From NCBI GenBank assembly GCA_011090425.1, contig PHGD01000059.1, positions 1 to 47,703 on the forward strand: a stretch of DNA of 47,703 nucleotides. Reading direction: 5' to 3'. Shown piece after piece: positions 15,910 through 23,527 of this stretch (position 1 is the first letter of the stretch; each line of letters begins with the position of its first letter). Source of the DNA: Nitrospira sp. LK70. GTDB taxonomy: Bacteria; Nitrospirota; Nitrospiria; Nitrospirales; Nitrospiraceae. The position numbers and the translations under genes are program-made. The notes beneath the pieces are model-generated. The model was not told the origin of the DNA and ran no database searches. It was given only the letters and a program-made list of their open reading frames with translations.

Positions 15910-16672
15910 ACAGTCGCTTGGCGTTCACGGTGGTTATGCGCTGCACGTCGTCGAGAGAGAGTTCGGGATGGAGCCCGGCAAGCTGCTTGGCCACCTGGGA
16001 TACATAGGCTGGTTCGTTCCGTTTTCCTCGGTAGGGAACGGGCGTGAGATAGGGGCAATCGGTTTCGATGAGCACGCGATCCAACGGGGTCTGTCTGGCG
16101 ATCTCGCGCAGCGGAGTCGCGTTTTGAAACGTGAGGATTCCTGAAAACGATAGGTAGAATCCAAGCTCCAACGCTTCTTTTGCCAGCCGGCTATCTCCGG
16201 AAAAACAGTGAAACACTCCACCAACCTCTGATGCTCTCTCCTCCTTCAGAATCGCAAGCGTATCCTCCTGGGCCTCCCTCGTATGAATGATGACGGGCAA
16301 CGCGATCTCGCGTGCAAGCTGAACCTGTTCGCGGAACCGATCGCGTTGTTCTTTTGGCGAAGAGTGATTGTAATGGTAGTCCAGCCCGATTTCCCCATAA
16401 GCCACCACGTTTTTGTTTTTCGCCAGGCGTCGGAATTCATCGTACCAGCCGTCCCGGACATGTTTGACCTCGTGTGGGTGGACGCCGACCGACGCGTACA
16501 CGAAGGGATATCGCTCAGAGAGCGCGACGGCCGCTTGGCTGGTCGGTAGATCACAGCCGATGGTGACGAATGCCTCGACCCCGGTCTCCTGGGCGTGGGT
16601 AATGACAGCCTCTCTGTCTTCGTTGTAGCGAGCATCATCGAGGTGTGTGTGTGTGTCGATCATCGAGCGCAT
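15896..16672 (-). CDS. tatD: TatD-family metal-dependent deoxyribonuclease
   Basis: The 258-residue protein is a TIM-barrel hydrolase of the TatD/YcfH family, 3'-5' nucleases involved in DNA repair and turnover. DTHTHLDD (His8, His10) starts the metal site, GEIGLDYHYN gives the Glu, VIIHTREA and GVFHCFSG the next His residues, and LIETDCPYLTP the final Asp. An ATG three codons further in would give MIDTHTHLDD and is also possible; neither start has a strong ribosome-binding site. It converges on the NYN nuclease gene with a 14-base overlap. Confidence 0.9.
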   Translation of the reverse strand: MRSMIDTHTHLDDARYNEDREAVITHAQETGVEAFVTIGCDLPTSQAAVALSERYPFVYASVGVHPHEVKHVRDGWYDEFRRLAKNKNVVAYGEIGLDYHYNHSSPKEQRDRFREQVQLAREIALPVIIHTREAQEDTLAILKEERASEVGGVFHCFSGDSRLAKEALELGFYLSFSGILTFQNATPLREIARQTPLDRVLIETDCPYLTPVPYRGKRNEPAYVSQVAKQLAGLHPELSLDDVQRITTVNAKRLFKIA

Positions 16673-17092
16673 CGTAACATGGGCGATTGCTCAGGAGATA
16701 GTCGAACAGGGCGCTGAATGGCGGAAGCCATCGAATCGGTCGGTCGTGGAACTGTCGAAGCTAAGGAGAAGGATCGACAGAACGGAACGTGTGATACACG
16801 GACCGCAATCATCACAATCAATGTCGAAGCCCCGATGAAATAGACCATCGGTCAGAGCCCAGAGTACTTTCCCTCCTGAGCCCAAGATCGCCATGCGGCG
16901 GTCTTGGGCTTTTTATTGTCGGCCGATATGGAATGGATAGGTCAATGTCGCCGATGTTCGAGTGATTCGGGAGTCATAGAGGAGAGGAATTTGATCACTT
17001 GATGGTGAGGGTTTTGTACGCTCAATCGTCTTCTATATGCAGTGGTGCCGTTGGGGATGTTCAGCGTCGACTCAGAAACAAGGAATCGCAAC
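16673..17092. other. 420-base gene-free region with a strong terminator
   Basis: No protein gene is supported. A small hairpin at about 16834-16853 (CCGATG/CATCGG) precedes the strong plus-strand terminator at 16879-16915. No plus-strand gene lies upstream, so an undetected short RNA may end here, but I found no convincing promoter for it. The right part (16920-17092) must hold the exbB promoter; I saw no clear boxes or Fur site. Confidence 0.35.
16879..16915 (+). terminator. strong intrinsic terminator
   Basis: A 14-base-pair stem (AGCCCAAGATCGCC with GGCGGTCTTGGGCT, one G-U pair) with an ATGC loop is followed by TTTTTA. Only the plus strand has a T-run. It lies before the exbB operon and would insulate it from upstream transcription. 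Confidence 0.75.
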
Positions 17093-17518
17093 ATGGATGT
17101 GCTTAGAGAAGTGGTGGATTACGGAATCATCGGACTACTCGTGATGCTCAGCCTCTGGGCCGTGGCCGTGGCGGTAGAACGGTGGCTCTATTATCGACGC
17201 GTGAGCCTCAATCAGTTCGAGAATATTCAGATCATGGAAATAGACCTGACAAAACGGCTGGTCGTGATCGGAACGGTGGCCGCTAATGCGCCGTACATTG
17301 GTCTCTTGAGGACCGTGTTGGGGATTATGTTGACGTTCCATACGATGGGCACGTCGCGAACGATGGCGGTCAGTGCCATTATGGTCGGGTTAAGCCTGGC
17401 GCTCAAGGCGACGGCCATTGGGCTGTTGGTCGCGATCCCGTGCGTCGTGCTGAACAACATCCTCCGGCGTCGTGTCTCTGAACTGCTGACATTGTACAAG
17501 GTGCAGCATGGAGCGTGA
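17093..17518 (+). CDS. exbB: ExbB, TonB-system proton channel subunit (copy 1)
   Basis: ExbB forms the pentameric inner-membrane channel that, with ExbD, uses the proton gradient to energise TonB. The 141-residue protein is the short ExbB type with three membrane helices (about 9-27, 57-82, 98-122) and the conserved GTVAANAPYIGLL stretch. Compared with copy 2 at 42226-42657, two glycines in the conserved core are Arg here: residue 73 (GLLRTVLG for GLLGTVLG) and residue 89 (GTSRTM for GTSGTM). The ATG at 17093 follows AAGGA and gives the same N-terminus as copy 2; an upstream GTG extends the frame without homology. It overlaps exbD by 11 bases. Confidence 0.9.
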   Translation: MDVLREVVDYGIIGLLVMLSLWAVAVAVERWLYYRRVSLNQFENIQIMEIDLTKRLVVIGTVAANAPYIGLLRTVLGIMLTFHTMGTSRTMAVSAIMVGLSLALKATAIGLLVAIPCVVLNNILRRRVSELLTLYKVQHGA

Positions 17519-17882
17519 GCTGAATCAGATCAATGTTATTCCCCTCGTGGACGTGATGCTGGTCCTTTTGGTCATTGTCTTGACCACGGCGACGTTCATA
17601 TCGACGGGACAAGTGCCGGTCGAGCTGGCGAAGGCAAAAGAAGTCAGCGATCGCCAGGACGTGCCTCTGATGATTACCTTGACGTCCGATGGCCGACTGT
17701 TTCTGAACGATCAACCAGTTCCGGACGATGGGCTGGCGATTGTCTTGAACGATCATCCTCGCGAGTCGGCGGTTGTATTGCGGGCTGATCGAGTGACCGT
17801 CTTGGAGCGGTTCGTGAGAGTGATCGACGAAGTGAGGGGACTTGGATTTAAGCAGGTGAGTCTTGAGGTCTTGCGATCATGA
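17508..17882 (+). CDS. exbD: ExbD, TonB-system accessory protein (copy 1)
   Basis: The 124-residue protein has one membrane helix near residues 10-30 (INVIPLVDVMLVLLVIVL) that contains the essential membrane Asp of ExbD (Asp13, in PLVD), then a periplasmic domain ending GLGFKQVSLEV. It pairs with ExbB for proton-driven energisation of TonB. The gene overlaps exbB by 11 bases and tonB by 4 (ATGA), so the three are a tight operon. It is clearly similar to the second ExbD at 41868-42242. Confidence 0.92.
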   Translation: MERELNQINVIPLVDVMLVLLVIVLTTATFISTGQVPVELAKAKEVSDRQDVPLMITLTSDGRLFLNDQPVPDDGLAIVLNDHPRESAVVLRADRVTVLERFVRVIDEVRGLGFKQVSLEVLRS

Positions 17883-18709
17883 CGACCATTGAGCTCAGTC
17901 AGGTCGGCGTGAGTGCCGTCGTCGACACGAGCGCGGTCGGCGAGCAGGCCCGGGGGTGGATGGTCTCCGTGCTGCTTCACGGCGTGGCTGTGGCGGGTGC
18001 GCTCTTCCTCATGACGGAAATCGACAAGCCGATTCTGCCGGAGTCGTTTCACTGGGACGTCTCGATGGTAGAAGCACCGACGCAATCTGAAACGCCTCCG
18101 GCCGAACCGGTGGTTCCCCCTCCTCCTTCGCCCGTCACGCCGAAGCCACCCGTCAGACCGACACCCAAACCGATCGCTCAACAACCTCAAACAATGACAC
18201 AACAGGAGTCTGTGGTCACCAACGCAGAGCCGGTGATGGAATATGCTCCCGTAGAGACGGCTGAAAATCAGGTCGTCACATCGGAAGCCGCCGTCGCACA
18301 AACGGTCGAATCATCAACCCCGCAGACTGTTGAACAGGCATATCCGGTCGAATCCCAAGGACCTGCTGTGGAGCATCGAACGGTTCAATATCGGCAGGTT
18401 CAGTATCGTCGAACCCAAACGGACTACGGCTGGCTCCGCGACATGCTTTGGGAACGGATCGAAGAACTAAAGCGCTATCCGGCGTTGGCAAGAACCAGCC
18501 ATTGGGAAGGCAGAGTCGTCGTCCAGGCAGTCATTAAGGCGGACGGGACAGTGGGAGATCTCAGCGTCGCTGAAAGCTCAGGCCACGCGTTGCTGGATGA
18601 GGAGGCGTTGGTGGTCATGAAGAAAGCATCCCCGTTGACGCTCAAACATCAATTGGAGAGGTCGCAGCTTACCATTCTGGTTCCGATCAGTTATCGATTG
18701 GACGAGTAA
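17879..18709 (+). CDS. tonB: TonB energy-transducing protein
   Basis: TonB links the ExbB/ExbD motor in the inner membrane to outer-membrane receptors. The 276-residue protein has an N-terminal anchor helix (about 27-46, with the conserved SVLLH motif whose His matters for coupling), a Pro-rich periplasm-spanning segment (about 72-115), a Val/Thr/Gln-rich linker and the C-terminal receptor-binding domain from about 190 (LKRYPALARTSHWEGRVVV, then SSGHALLDEEAL). It is the only tonB in the window and probably serves both ExbBD pairs and the receptor at 24.6-27.2 kb. Confidence 0.92.
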   Translation: MTTIELSQVGVSAVVDTSAVGEQARGWMVSVLLHGVAVAGALFLMTEIDKPILPESFHWDVSMVEAPTQSETPPAEPVVPPPPSPVTPKPPVRPTPKPIAQQPQTMTQQESVVTNAEPVMEYAPVETAENQVVTSEAAVAQTVESSTPQTVEQAYPVESQGPAVEHRTVQYRQVQYRRTQTDYGWLRDMLWERIEELKRYPALARTSHWEGRVVVQAVIKADGTVGDLSVAESSGHALLDEEALVVMKKASPLTLKHQLERSQLTILVPISYRLDE

Positions 18710-18760
18710 CGAGCGGAGCAAGAGACTTTCGTCGAGTGGAACCCATACACAAGGAGAATC

Positions 18761-19222
18761 ATGATGAATCGCCGGACGATCAGACGCTCAATCATCCGCA
18801 CCACCTCATTCATATCCGTAATTGGGACGCTTTGTCTATTTGGAGATCTAGCCTGGGCCCAGAACAAGAGCGAGAAAGCCTTCCATGCCGTGGCGGTCGA
18901 TGCGAAGAGCGTTGAAACAGACGTCAAGAACGTCTCCTTCTATTACGAAGAAAAGATCAGCGAAACCGCGTTTGTGCCGCACGAGATGCGTGAGCTACCC
19001 GTGAAGCGTGGTACTGCCACCGTCAAAATCAAGTTCGACGGTATCAAACATATCGACCTCAAGCCGTCAGGTAACGGCACAGCGTCGAATGTGACCATTA
19101 CACTCAACGATGGCAAGACGGGGGAGTTTATCTTGGCCGTCGCAGGCAGTTTCAAAGGGCAATCCGAATTCGGGGAAGTCGAATTGCCGGCTGCGGAACT
19201 GAGAAAGCTCACATTCAAGTAG
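18761..19222 (+). CDS. secreted protein of unknown function
   Basis: The 153-residue protein starts with a basic stretch and a hydrophobic signal sequence ending LAWAQ (about residue 34). The mature part is about 120 residues, likely all beta, with a YYEEKISETAFVPHEM region and LNDGKTGEFILAVAG near the end, and no Cys. I do not recognise the family. AAGGAG lies seven bases before a double ATG. It follows tonB by 50 bases with no terminator between them, so it may belong to the tonB operon and act in the periplasm in metal uptake; that is inference from position. Confidence 0.6.
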   Translation: MMNRRTIRRSIIRTTSFISVIGTLCLFGDLAWAQNKSEKAFHAVAVDAKSVETDVKNVSFYYEEKISETAFVPHEMRELPVKRGTATVKIKFDGIKHIDLKPSGNGTASNVTITLNDGKTGEFILAVAGSFKGQSEFGEVELPAAELRKLTFK

Positions 19223-19373
19223 TGGTTGTTTCACCCAGGCTACGGCGTCCTGGTGGAGCCCCACGCTTGGCGGCAGTGGTTCCTGTTGACTCTTCGGCGA
19301 CTCCTTGTCGCAGTGTGCTGTCCTCCGCCAAGGTTCTGAAGATATTCGTTGCGTACTCCTCCACGGTCTCATC

Positions 19374-19396
19374 CTCCGCAGCAGACTACTGCGGAG
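19374..19396 (+). other. hairpin upstream of Com-like gene
   Basis: CTCCGCAG and CTGCGGAG pair perfectly around a seven-base loop, 50 bases before the Com-like start codon. There is no T-run, so it is not a terminator. It could be a leader structure. Confidence 0.35.
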
Positions 19397-19445
19397 AGAC
19401 AGGCAACCGTTGCTTCCTGTGCAGACGGGTGAACGAGGTGAGACC

Positions 19446-19631
19446 ATGAATGAGTCTCGAGCGCCGGCCGAATCGGGAGTGGACGTCCGGTGCCACTGCG
19501 GGAAGCTGGTGGCTCGCTGGCAAGGTGAAGGCCTGGTTATCAAGTGTACGCGTTGCAGACGGTTCGTCCGAATTCATGCGTCCGCCATCGGCGGCTTGCC
19601 GCCTCACGGCCTCATGTCGCGTCCACGGTAA
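19446..19631 (+). CDS. Com-like small zinc-ribbon protein (copy 1)
   Basis: The 61-residue protein has the spacing CxC-X15-CxxC (Cys16, Cys18, Cys34, Cys37) in RCHCGKLVARWQGEGLVIKC followed by TRCRRFVRI. This is the pattern of Com, the small zinc-finger protein of phage Mu that binds the mom mRNA leader and switches on its translation. Similar orphan genes are known outside phages. No other phage gene is near, so a cellular RNA- or protein-binding role is possible but unproven. GAGGTGAG precedes the ATG. It stands between the tonB operon and the PepSY gene. A second copy with the same spacing is at 39998-40174. Confidence 0.7.
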   Translation: MNESRAPAESGVDVRCHCGKLVARWQGEGLVIKCTRCRRFVRIHASAIGGLPPHGLMSRPR

Positions 19632-19734
19632 CCTGCCTGTCTACACATACACCCTCCCCTGCAAGGCCAAGGGATCGTGAGTCTGGACGACCGGCTACAC
19701 GCCATACGGTTCTTGTTCTGATAGGCGCAGCAAC

Positions 19735-20991
19735 ATGATTACCGACCAGTTCAGGTCTGACATCACACAAGCGAAGTTGATCGACCCCATTGATGCTTCT
19801 GCAGATCTTTCTTCACCAGCGTCGGCGCAGCCTCATTTTAGATCAAAAAAAAAGTTTTGGCTGAAGATTCACCTGTATTTGGGACTGTTCGGCGGCGGGC
19901 TGTTCGTATTGATGAGCCTCACCGGCAGCTTCTTGGTCTTCTATAAGGCCATCGACGAATGGTTGAATCCTGCTTTGGTGACGACGAACGGAGCGGGCAT
20001 CGTTCGACCGTTGAACGAAATTGTGTCAGCGGCGCAGGCAGCTGGTCCACCCGGCAGTCTGTTGGATAGTATCGAATGGCCGTCTTACCCACGGGGTGTC
20101 TTTCTCACCTGGCACAAGATGCCGGCCGATACAGTCGGTGGCTTCCGCTGGTTTCAAGTGGCCGTCGATCCGTGTACGGCAGCCGTGCTGACCAAAGACC
20201 GTGAATGGGGCGGATACCTGGTCTCGTTCATCTACAAGCTGCATGCATCACTCCTGATGGACGACGTTGGTGCGGCGATATTAGGGTTTGTCGCTATTGC
20301 CCTGCTCGTCTCGATTAGTACCGGTGTGTATCTTTGGTGGCCGCGCCCCGGCCGTCTCCGTCAGGCACTCAGCTTCACATCGACCATGAGTCCTATCCGT
20401 CGGCACTTCGAATGGCACAAACTCAGCGGATTCTACAGCGCGATCATCTTGGGGATGCTCGCCTTTACCGGTCTCTACCTGGAATTTAGCGACTATGTGG
20501 TTCCGATCGTTCGACTCTTTTCACCGGTTCAAGAATTTCCTGAAGAAGAAACGCTGGAATCCATTCCAATGACGGGCACTCCGCCATTGGCTGTCGAGGA
20601 GGTAATCGCGCTCGCGTGGCAGGTATTTCCCGAAGGAGAGTTGCGGTACCTTGGCCTGCCGCACGAAGCCCATGAGGTCTATCAGGTAGCGGTGCGTCAG
20701 GTGGGAGAAGTGCGGACATCGGGCGGTGAAAGCCAGATCTGGCTGGATCAATACAGCGGTAAGATCCTTCGCGTCCACGATTGGCGGCAGTTTACCGGAG
20801 GCGAAACGTTTTTGGCTTGGCTCTTCCCCCTGCACAACGGCGAAGCATTCGGCCTCGCCGGTCGATGGATCGTGTTCTTCATCGGATTTGTCCCCCTCGC
20901 GCTTTACGTCACCGCGCTGCGCATGTGGTGGCTCAAGCGACAGGCGCATCGCCGGCGATCGGCATATGATCCGAAGCATTCTGCGAAGTAG
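19735..20991 (+). CDS. PepSY-associated TM-helix membrane protein
   Basis: The 418-residue inner-membrane protein has the PepSY_TM layout: a first helix at about 43-70 (FWLKIHLYLGLFGGGLFVLM), a periplasmic part, helices near 185-207 and 232-250 (HKLSGFYSAIILGMLAFTG), a second periplasmic part with a PepSY-like segment, and a last helix at about 380-402 followed by a basic tail. Family members (PiuB, FsrB types) are often iron-regulated and some are ferric-siderophore reductases; conserved His in WLKIHLY, YKLHASLL, FEWHKLSG and FPLHNG are potential heme ligands. Its position after the TonB operon supports an iron role. A run of nine A (19845-19853) inside the gene is a possible slippage site. 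Confidence 0.82.
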   Translation: MITDQFRSDITQAKLIDPIDASADLSSPASAQPHFRSKKKFWLKIHLYLGLFGGGLFVLMSLTGSFLVFYKAIDEWLNPALVTTNGAGIVRPLNEIVSAAQAAGPPGSLLDSIEWPSYPRGVFLTWHKMPADTVGGFRWFQVAVDPCTAAVLTKDREWGGYLVSFIYKLHASLLMDDVGAAILGFVAIALLVSISTGVYLWWPRPGRLRQALSFTSTMSPIRRHFEWHKLSGFYSAIILGMLAFTGLYLEFSDYVVPIVRLFSPVQEFPEEETLESIPMTGTPPLAVEEVIALAWQVFPEGELRYLGLPHEAHEVYQVAVRQVGEVRTSGGESQIWLDQYSGKILRVHDWRQFTGGETFLAWLFPLHNGEAFGLAGRWIVFFIGFVPLALYVTALRMWWLKRQAHRRRSAYDPKHSAK

Positions 20992-21571
20992 ACTTGGACT
21001 TTCCTGCCACTGCAACCCTGGACCCTCTTCCCCTGAAACCGTTTGGCGAGTAGCGAAACCAGGAGGCTACCGTTCTTCACGAACAAAGCCCACGGAATCG
21101 CGATGCCCAAGGGCTTTATCTTCAGCGGAGGCGGATCGTTTACGACGGATCGGTTTGAACCGCGACGGCAAACACCAGTACCAATGACTCTCACCGAGAC
21201 GGTCTATATGAGTGCAAGGCTTGGAGTCTGACATTCATCATTTCCCGTAGCGTATCGTGTCACGCGCCATCGTTCCTCCTGTTTCGCTCGTTCCCATTGT
21301 GAAGAACTCTAGCTTGCGCCAGATAACTGGTCAGCACCAAGTTGCCGAATCCTGCGTTGGATGTACGGAACCCGACCACCTGCTGCTTCTTCGGCGAGCC
21401 TCGCACCCGCTTGGTCACGGTGGGGCCGCAGTTCTGATGGGATGCTCAATGTCGAATAGCTGGACTGTTAGAAGCAAGGTACGGTTTTCACTTGAGACAG
21501 AAATACGTTCAGACTCGCGAGCGAAATCTGCTATCAGAGTCCTGCAACAACTCAAGCTCGAGTCTGAGGGG

Positions 21572-21600
21572 TTGACAACGTATCGTAACTATGATATTGA
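21572..21600 (+). promoter_or_regulatory. promoter of candidate small RNA
   Basis: A perfect TTGACA (21572-21577) is followed after 17 bases by TATTGA (21595-21600). Transcription would begin near 21607, and a strong terminator ends at about 21727. Confidence 0.5.
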
Positions 21601-21606
21601 GAACTC

Positions 21607-21727
21607 ATATCAAGGAGTTGAGTGCCGGGGGACGAACCCCTATCCCTGATTAGCAGTCGCGGAAACCGAGAGGCCAGAGGTCGCATTGACCGGAGCCCAA
21701 GGCGTCATGAGATGCTTTGGGCTTTTT
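21607..21727 (+). ncRNA. candidate 120-nt small RNA
   Basis: This short transcript is inferred from a promoter directly upstream and an intrinsic terminator at its end, with no reading frame of note. It can fold into a GGGG/CCCC hairpin (about 21626-21639), a GGTC/GACC hairpin (about 21679-21691) and the terminator stem. I compared it by eye with the consensus of common riboswitches (TPP, SAM, cobalamin, cyclic-di-GMP) and 6S RNA and saw no match. It may act as a trans-acting RNA or as a leader that attenuates the small genes starting at 21914. Transcription is unproven. Confidence 0.45.
21694..21727 (+). terminator. intrinsic terminator of the candidate small RNA
   Basis: A 13-base-pair stem (AGCCCAAGGCGTC with GATGCTTTGGGCT, two G-U pairs) with an ATGA loop is followed by TTTTTGTTTT. 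The outer arm is nearly the same as that of the terminator at 16879-16915. Confidence 0.75.
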
Positions 21728-21913
21728 GTTTTGGGGCATAGATCCGAAAGCAGTGCTCCGCACTGTCGCTGTAGGGTGTTGTTGGTTGGGTTGGATGGAG
21801 AGTCGCCATCGGGTCGAGGACAAAAATCATCCAGGCCGGAATCTCGGTAAGGGGATTGGCCCTGGCAAGGCAGGGACAAGAACCGGTTCATACAAGCCAG
21901 AGGAGAAGCAATC

Positions 21914-22081
21914 ATGACATCAATCTGTAAACGATGCGGAGGTTTTCTGGTAGGGGAGCAAGCGGTTGATTACTACCAAACGCGATGTTGGAAATGTGTC
22001 AACTGCGGTTGGTACCGCAGGGAGACTCAAATGCGTTCAAGCCGACCCATCACATTGATGAATCGTCGGGTCGGCAAATAG
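21914..22081 (+). CDS. 55-residue double-CxxC zinc-ribbon protein
   Basis: The peptide reads MTSICKRCGGFLVGEQAVDY and continues YQTRCWKCVNCGWYRRETQM, with Cys5, Cys8, Cys25, Cys28 and Cys31. Two CxxC knuckles 16 residues apart form a zinc-ribbon fold as seen in small DNA-, RNA- or protein-binding factors. GAGGAG stands eight bases before the ATG. The tail is basic. I know no named family for it. It opens a set of three tiny genes (this one, 22115 and 22463) leading to the ECF sigma-factor gene. Confidence 0.6.
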   Translation: MTSICKRCGGFLVGEQAVDYYQTRCWKCVNCGWYRRETQMRSSRPITLMNRRVGK

Positions 22082-22114
22082 GCCAAACATTGATCGACGA
22101 AAGGTGAAGACACC

Positions 22115-22333
22115 GTGAAAAATACGTTACAAGCCAATGGAGCGATGAAGTTGGTCCTGTGCGATTGCGGCAAACTGCACGTGACGTTAGGTTCCGTGAC
22201 CTTGCATTTCACGCGCAACGAGTTTCAGAAGTTTGCCGAATCGATAGGACGCCTTGCAGCGATCGTGGGACAATCCGCACCCTTTCGGGCGTCGGCGGGA
22301 GCAGGGTCCTCCCTATCCGAAGGATGTCACTGA
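22115..22333 (+). CDS. small conserved protein with CxCGKLH motif
   Basis: The 72-residue protein starts with GTG, with AAAGGTGA nine bases before it. Residues 11-48 (MKLVLCDCGKLHVTLGSVTL, then HFTRNEFQKFAESIGRL) form a compact domain, probably a short beta hairpin followed by a helix. The LCDCGKLH piece resembles the first half of the Com-like zinc ribbons in this window, but the second Cys pair is missing, so a complete zinc site would need a partner. I cannot name its function. The Ser/Ala-rich tail after residue 55 looks disordered. Confidence 0.55.
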   Translation: MKNTLQANGAMKLVLCDCGKLHVTLGSVTLHFTRNEFQKFAESIGRLAAIVGQSAPFRASAGAGSSLSEGCH

Positions 22334-22462
22334 AACCAGGGTCACGAGTCTCCGACCGGAGTCGTGAGGGGAAATTGCTTGAGGGCGCGGGGCGCACGCA
22401 TGGGCGGCGTACAGGTCAGGCGTAGTGTGCTGCCTTCGCGCAAGACCGTTGAAGGATCGGCT

Positions 22463-22627
22463 GTGAAGAGGCATCGCATCGCATCTCGTGACGATCTTGC
22501 CGTGTTTCTTAGCTTGGCGGCGGCGATCAGCATTCTCATGTCGGCTGCGGCAGCCATGTGGATATGGTCGAATGTTTTGGAGAGCAGGGCGACAGTCGCA
22601 GCCGAGGGAGGCTTGGAAGTGCCGTAG
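22463..22627 (+). CDS. small single-helix membrane protein
   Basis: Starting from GTG at 22463 (GAAGGA six bases upstream) the product is 54 residues: a basic N-terminus (MKRHRIASRDD), one hydrophobic helix at about 12-35 (LAVFLSLAAAISILMSAAAA), then a short acidic tail. The open frame runs further upstream, but that part is Arg-rich and lacks a better ribosome-binding site. Orientation by the positive-inside rule is N-in. It is close to the ECF sigma gene, and proteins of this size can act as regulators, but nothing in the sequence shows that. Confidence 0.45.
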   Translation: MKRHRIASRDDLAVFLSLAAAISILMSAAAAMWIWSNVLESRATVAAEGGLEVP

Positions 22628-22830
22628 AGGAACCATGGACCTTGGGACCTTGCCGTATTGATGGCCGTGACCTCGGGGCTTTCATGTCTGTGTTCGGGTC
22701 TAGTTGAAAGCACTCGGTATCTAGCAATCAGCACTAGCCGAGGACCGTGCTCGTTGCAGACCGGACCTCGATGTATCAAGGGACACCGTGGGGTTTTTAT
22801 TTTACACAAAGGATTTTGAGGAGATACACG

Positions 22831-23427
22831 ATGGGGACCCAGGGACTGAATCTTGTTGGAATAGAGTCCATGGTATCGCGCGATGCTTGCGGGTCGTCGG
22901 GTACCTCTCTAACGCTCACGTATGAGCAGATCGCAGGTTTGTTTCATCAGTACCGCGAGGAACTCATCCGCCGTCTTGTCGGTATGGTGAGATCGCACGA
23001 GACAGCTGCCGATCTTGTGCAGGATACGTATGTGCGGCTGTTGCGGCTGGGCGGTCGGCAGGCCGTCGAGCAACCGCGCGCCCTGCTTCACCGGATTGCG
23101 GCCAACTTGGCGATCGACCATTTACGAAAAGAAAAGCATCCGGTCCATGCCGCCGATGGTTTGGATGCCGCGATGGCGGTGCCCAGTCATGTGCCGTCTC
23201 CGGAACGCGAGTTGCTCGGCAAACAGCGGTTTCGAATCGTCCTTCAAGCGATTGAACGTTTGCCCTCCCGAACCCGCGAAGCCTTCCTGCTTTGCCGAGT
23301 GTATGGGTACTCCTATCAAGAGATCGCGACCCGCATGAATATCTCTGAAAGCGCTGTGGAGAAGTTGCTGATGCGCGCACTGGATCGGAGCTGTGAAGCG
23401 CTCGACGTGTTGAACAACGCTGAGTGA
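22831..23427 (+). CDS. ECF RNA polymerase sigma factor, FecI-like
   Basis: The 198-residue protein has the sigma2 region (residues about 30-100: LFHQYREELIRRLVGMVRSH, LVQDTYVRLL, LHRIAANLAIDHLRKEKH) and sigma4 (about 130-190: IERLPSRTREAFLLCRVYGY, then YQEIATRMNISESAVEKLL, the -35 recognition helix-turn-helix). FecI-type sigma factors direct transcription of iron-transport genes after a signal from receptor and FecR. GAGGAG eight bases before the ATG decides this start over a longer upstream frame. The next genes are fecR and the transducer-type receptor, the classic surface-signalling set. Confidence 0.9.
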   Translation: MGTQGLNLVGIESMVSRDACGSSGTSLTLTYEQIAGLFHQYREELIRRLVGMVRSHETAADLVQDTYVRLLRLGGRQAVEQPRALLHRIAANLAIDHLRKEKHPVHAADGLDAAMAVPSHVPSPERELLGKQRFRIVLQAIERLPSRTREAFLLCRVYGYSYQEIATRMNISESAVEKLLMRALDRSCEALDVLNNAE

Positions 23428-23465
23428 GGAAGGTGGTCCCCCGATTCGTCACACTGTATACTAGT

Positions 23466-23499
23466 GGGCCTCGTCGAGTATCAGCCGACGAGGCCCGTT
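23466..23499 (+). terminator. hairpin between sigma factor and fecR
   Basis: GGGCCTCGTCG and CGACGAGGCCC form a perfect 11-base-pair stem with a nine-base loop, followed by GTTTATA. The short T-run makes it a partial terminator or attenuator that could set the ratio of sigma factor to FecR. Confidence 0.5.
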
Positions 23500-23527
23500 T
23501 ATACAGCGAACAAACGAATCAGGCGAC

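Larger units (their letters stand above)
20992..21913. other. 920-base region without a protein gene
   Basis: Frames here are short and look unlike proteins. A hairpin at 21085-21117 (AAAGCCC/GGGCTTT, long loop) may end the PepSY transcript. A minus-strand stretch near 21270-21440 reads like a protein fragment (GFRTSNAGFGNLVLTSYLAQ) but has stops and no start, and I cannot place it. At 21572-21727 a promoter and a terminator frame a candidate small RNA. After it a GT-rich run (about 21775-21800) and a short CAGTGC/GCACTG hairpin (21750-21764) precede the zinc-ribbon gene. Confidence 0.4.

Noticed and set aside
21257-21649. 130-codon open frame in the gene-free region
   Set aside because: No family likeness, no ribosome-binding site, unlike neighbouring codon use, and it runs through the small-RNA promoter.
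21771-21800. GT-rich run that could form a two-layer G-quadruplex
   Set aside because: Only GG tracts; such short runs are frequent and weakly stable.
22747-22830. Longer start of the ECF sigma factor
   Set aside because: The upstream extension has no sigma-factor homology, and the ATG at 22831 has a good ribosome-binding site.
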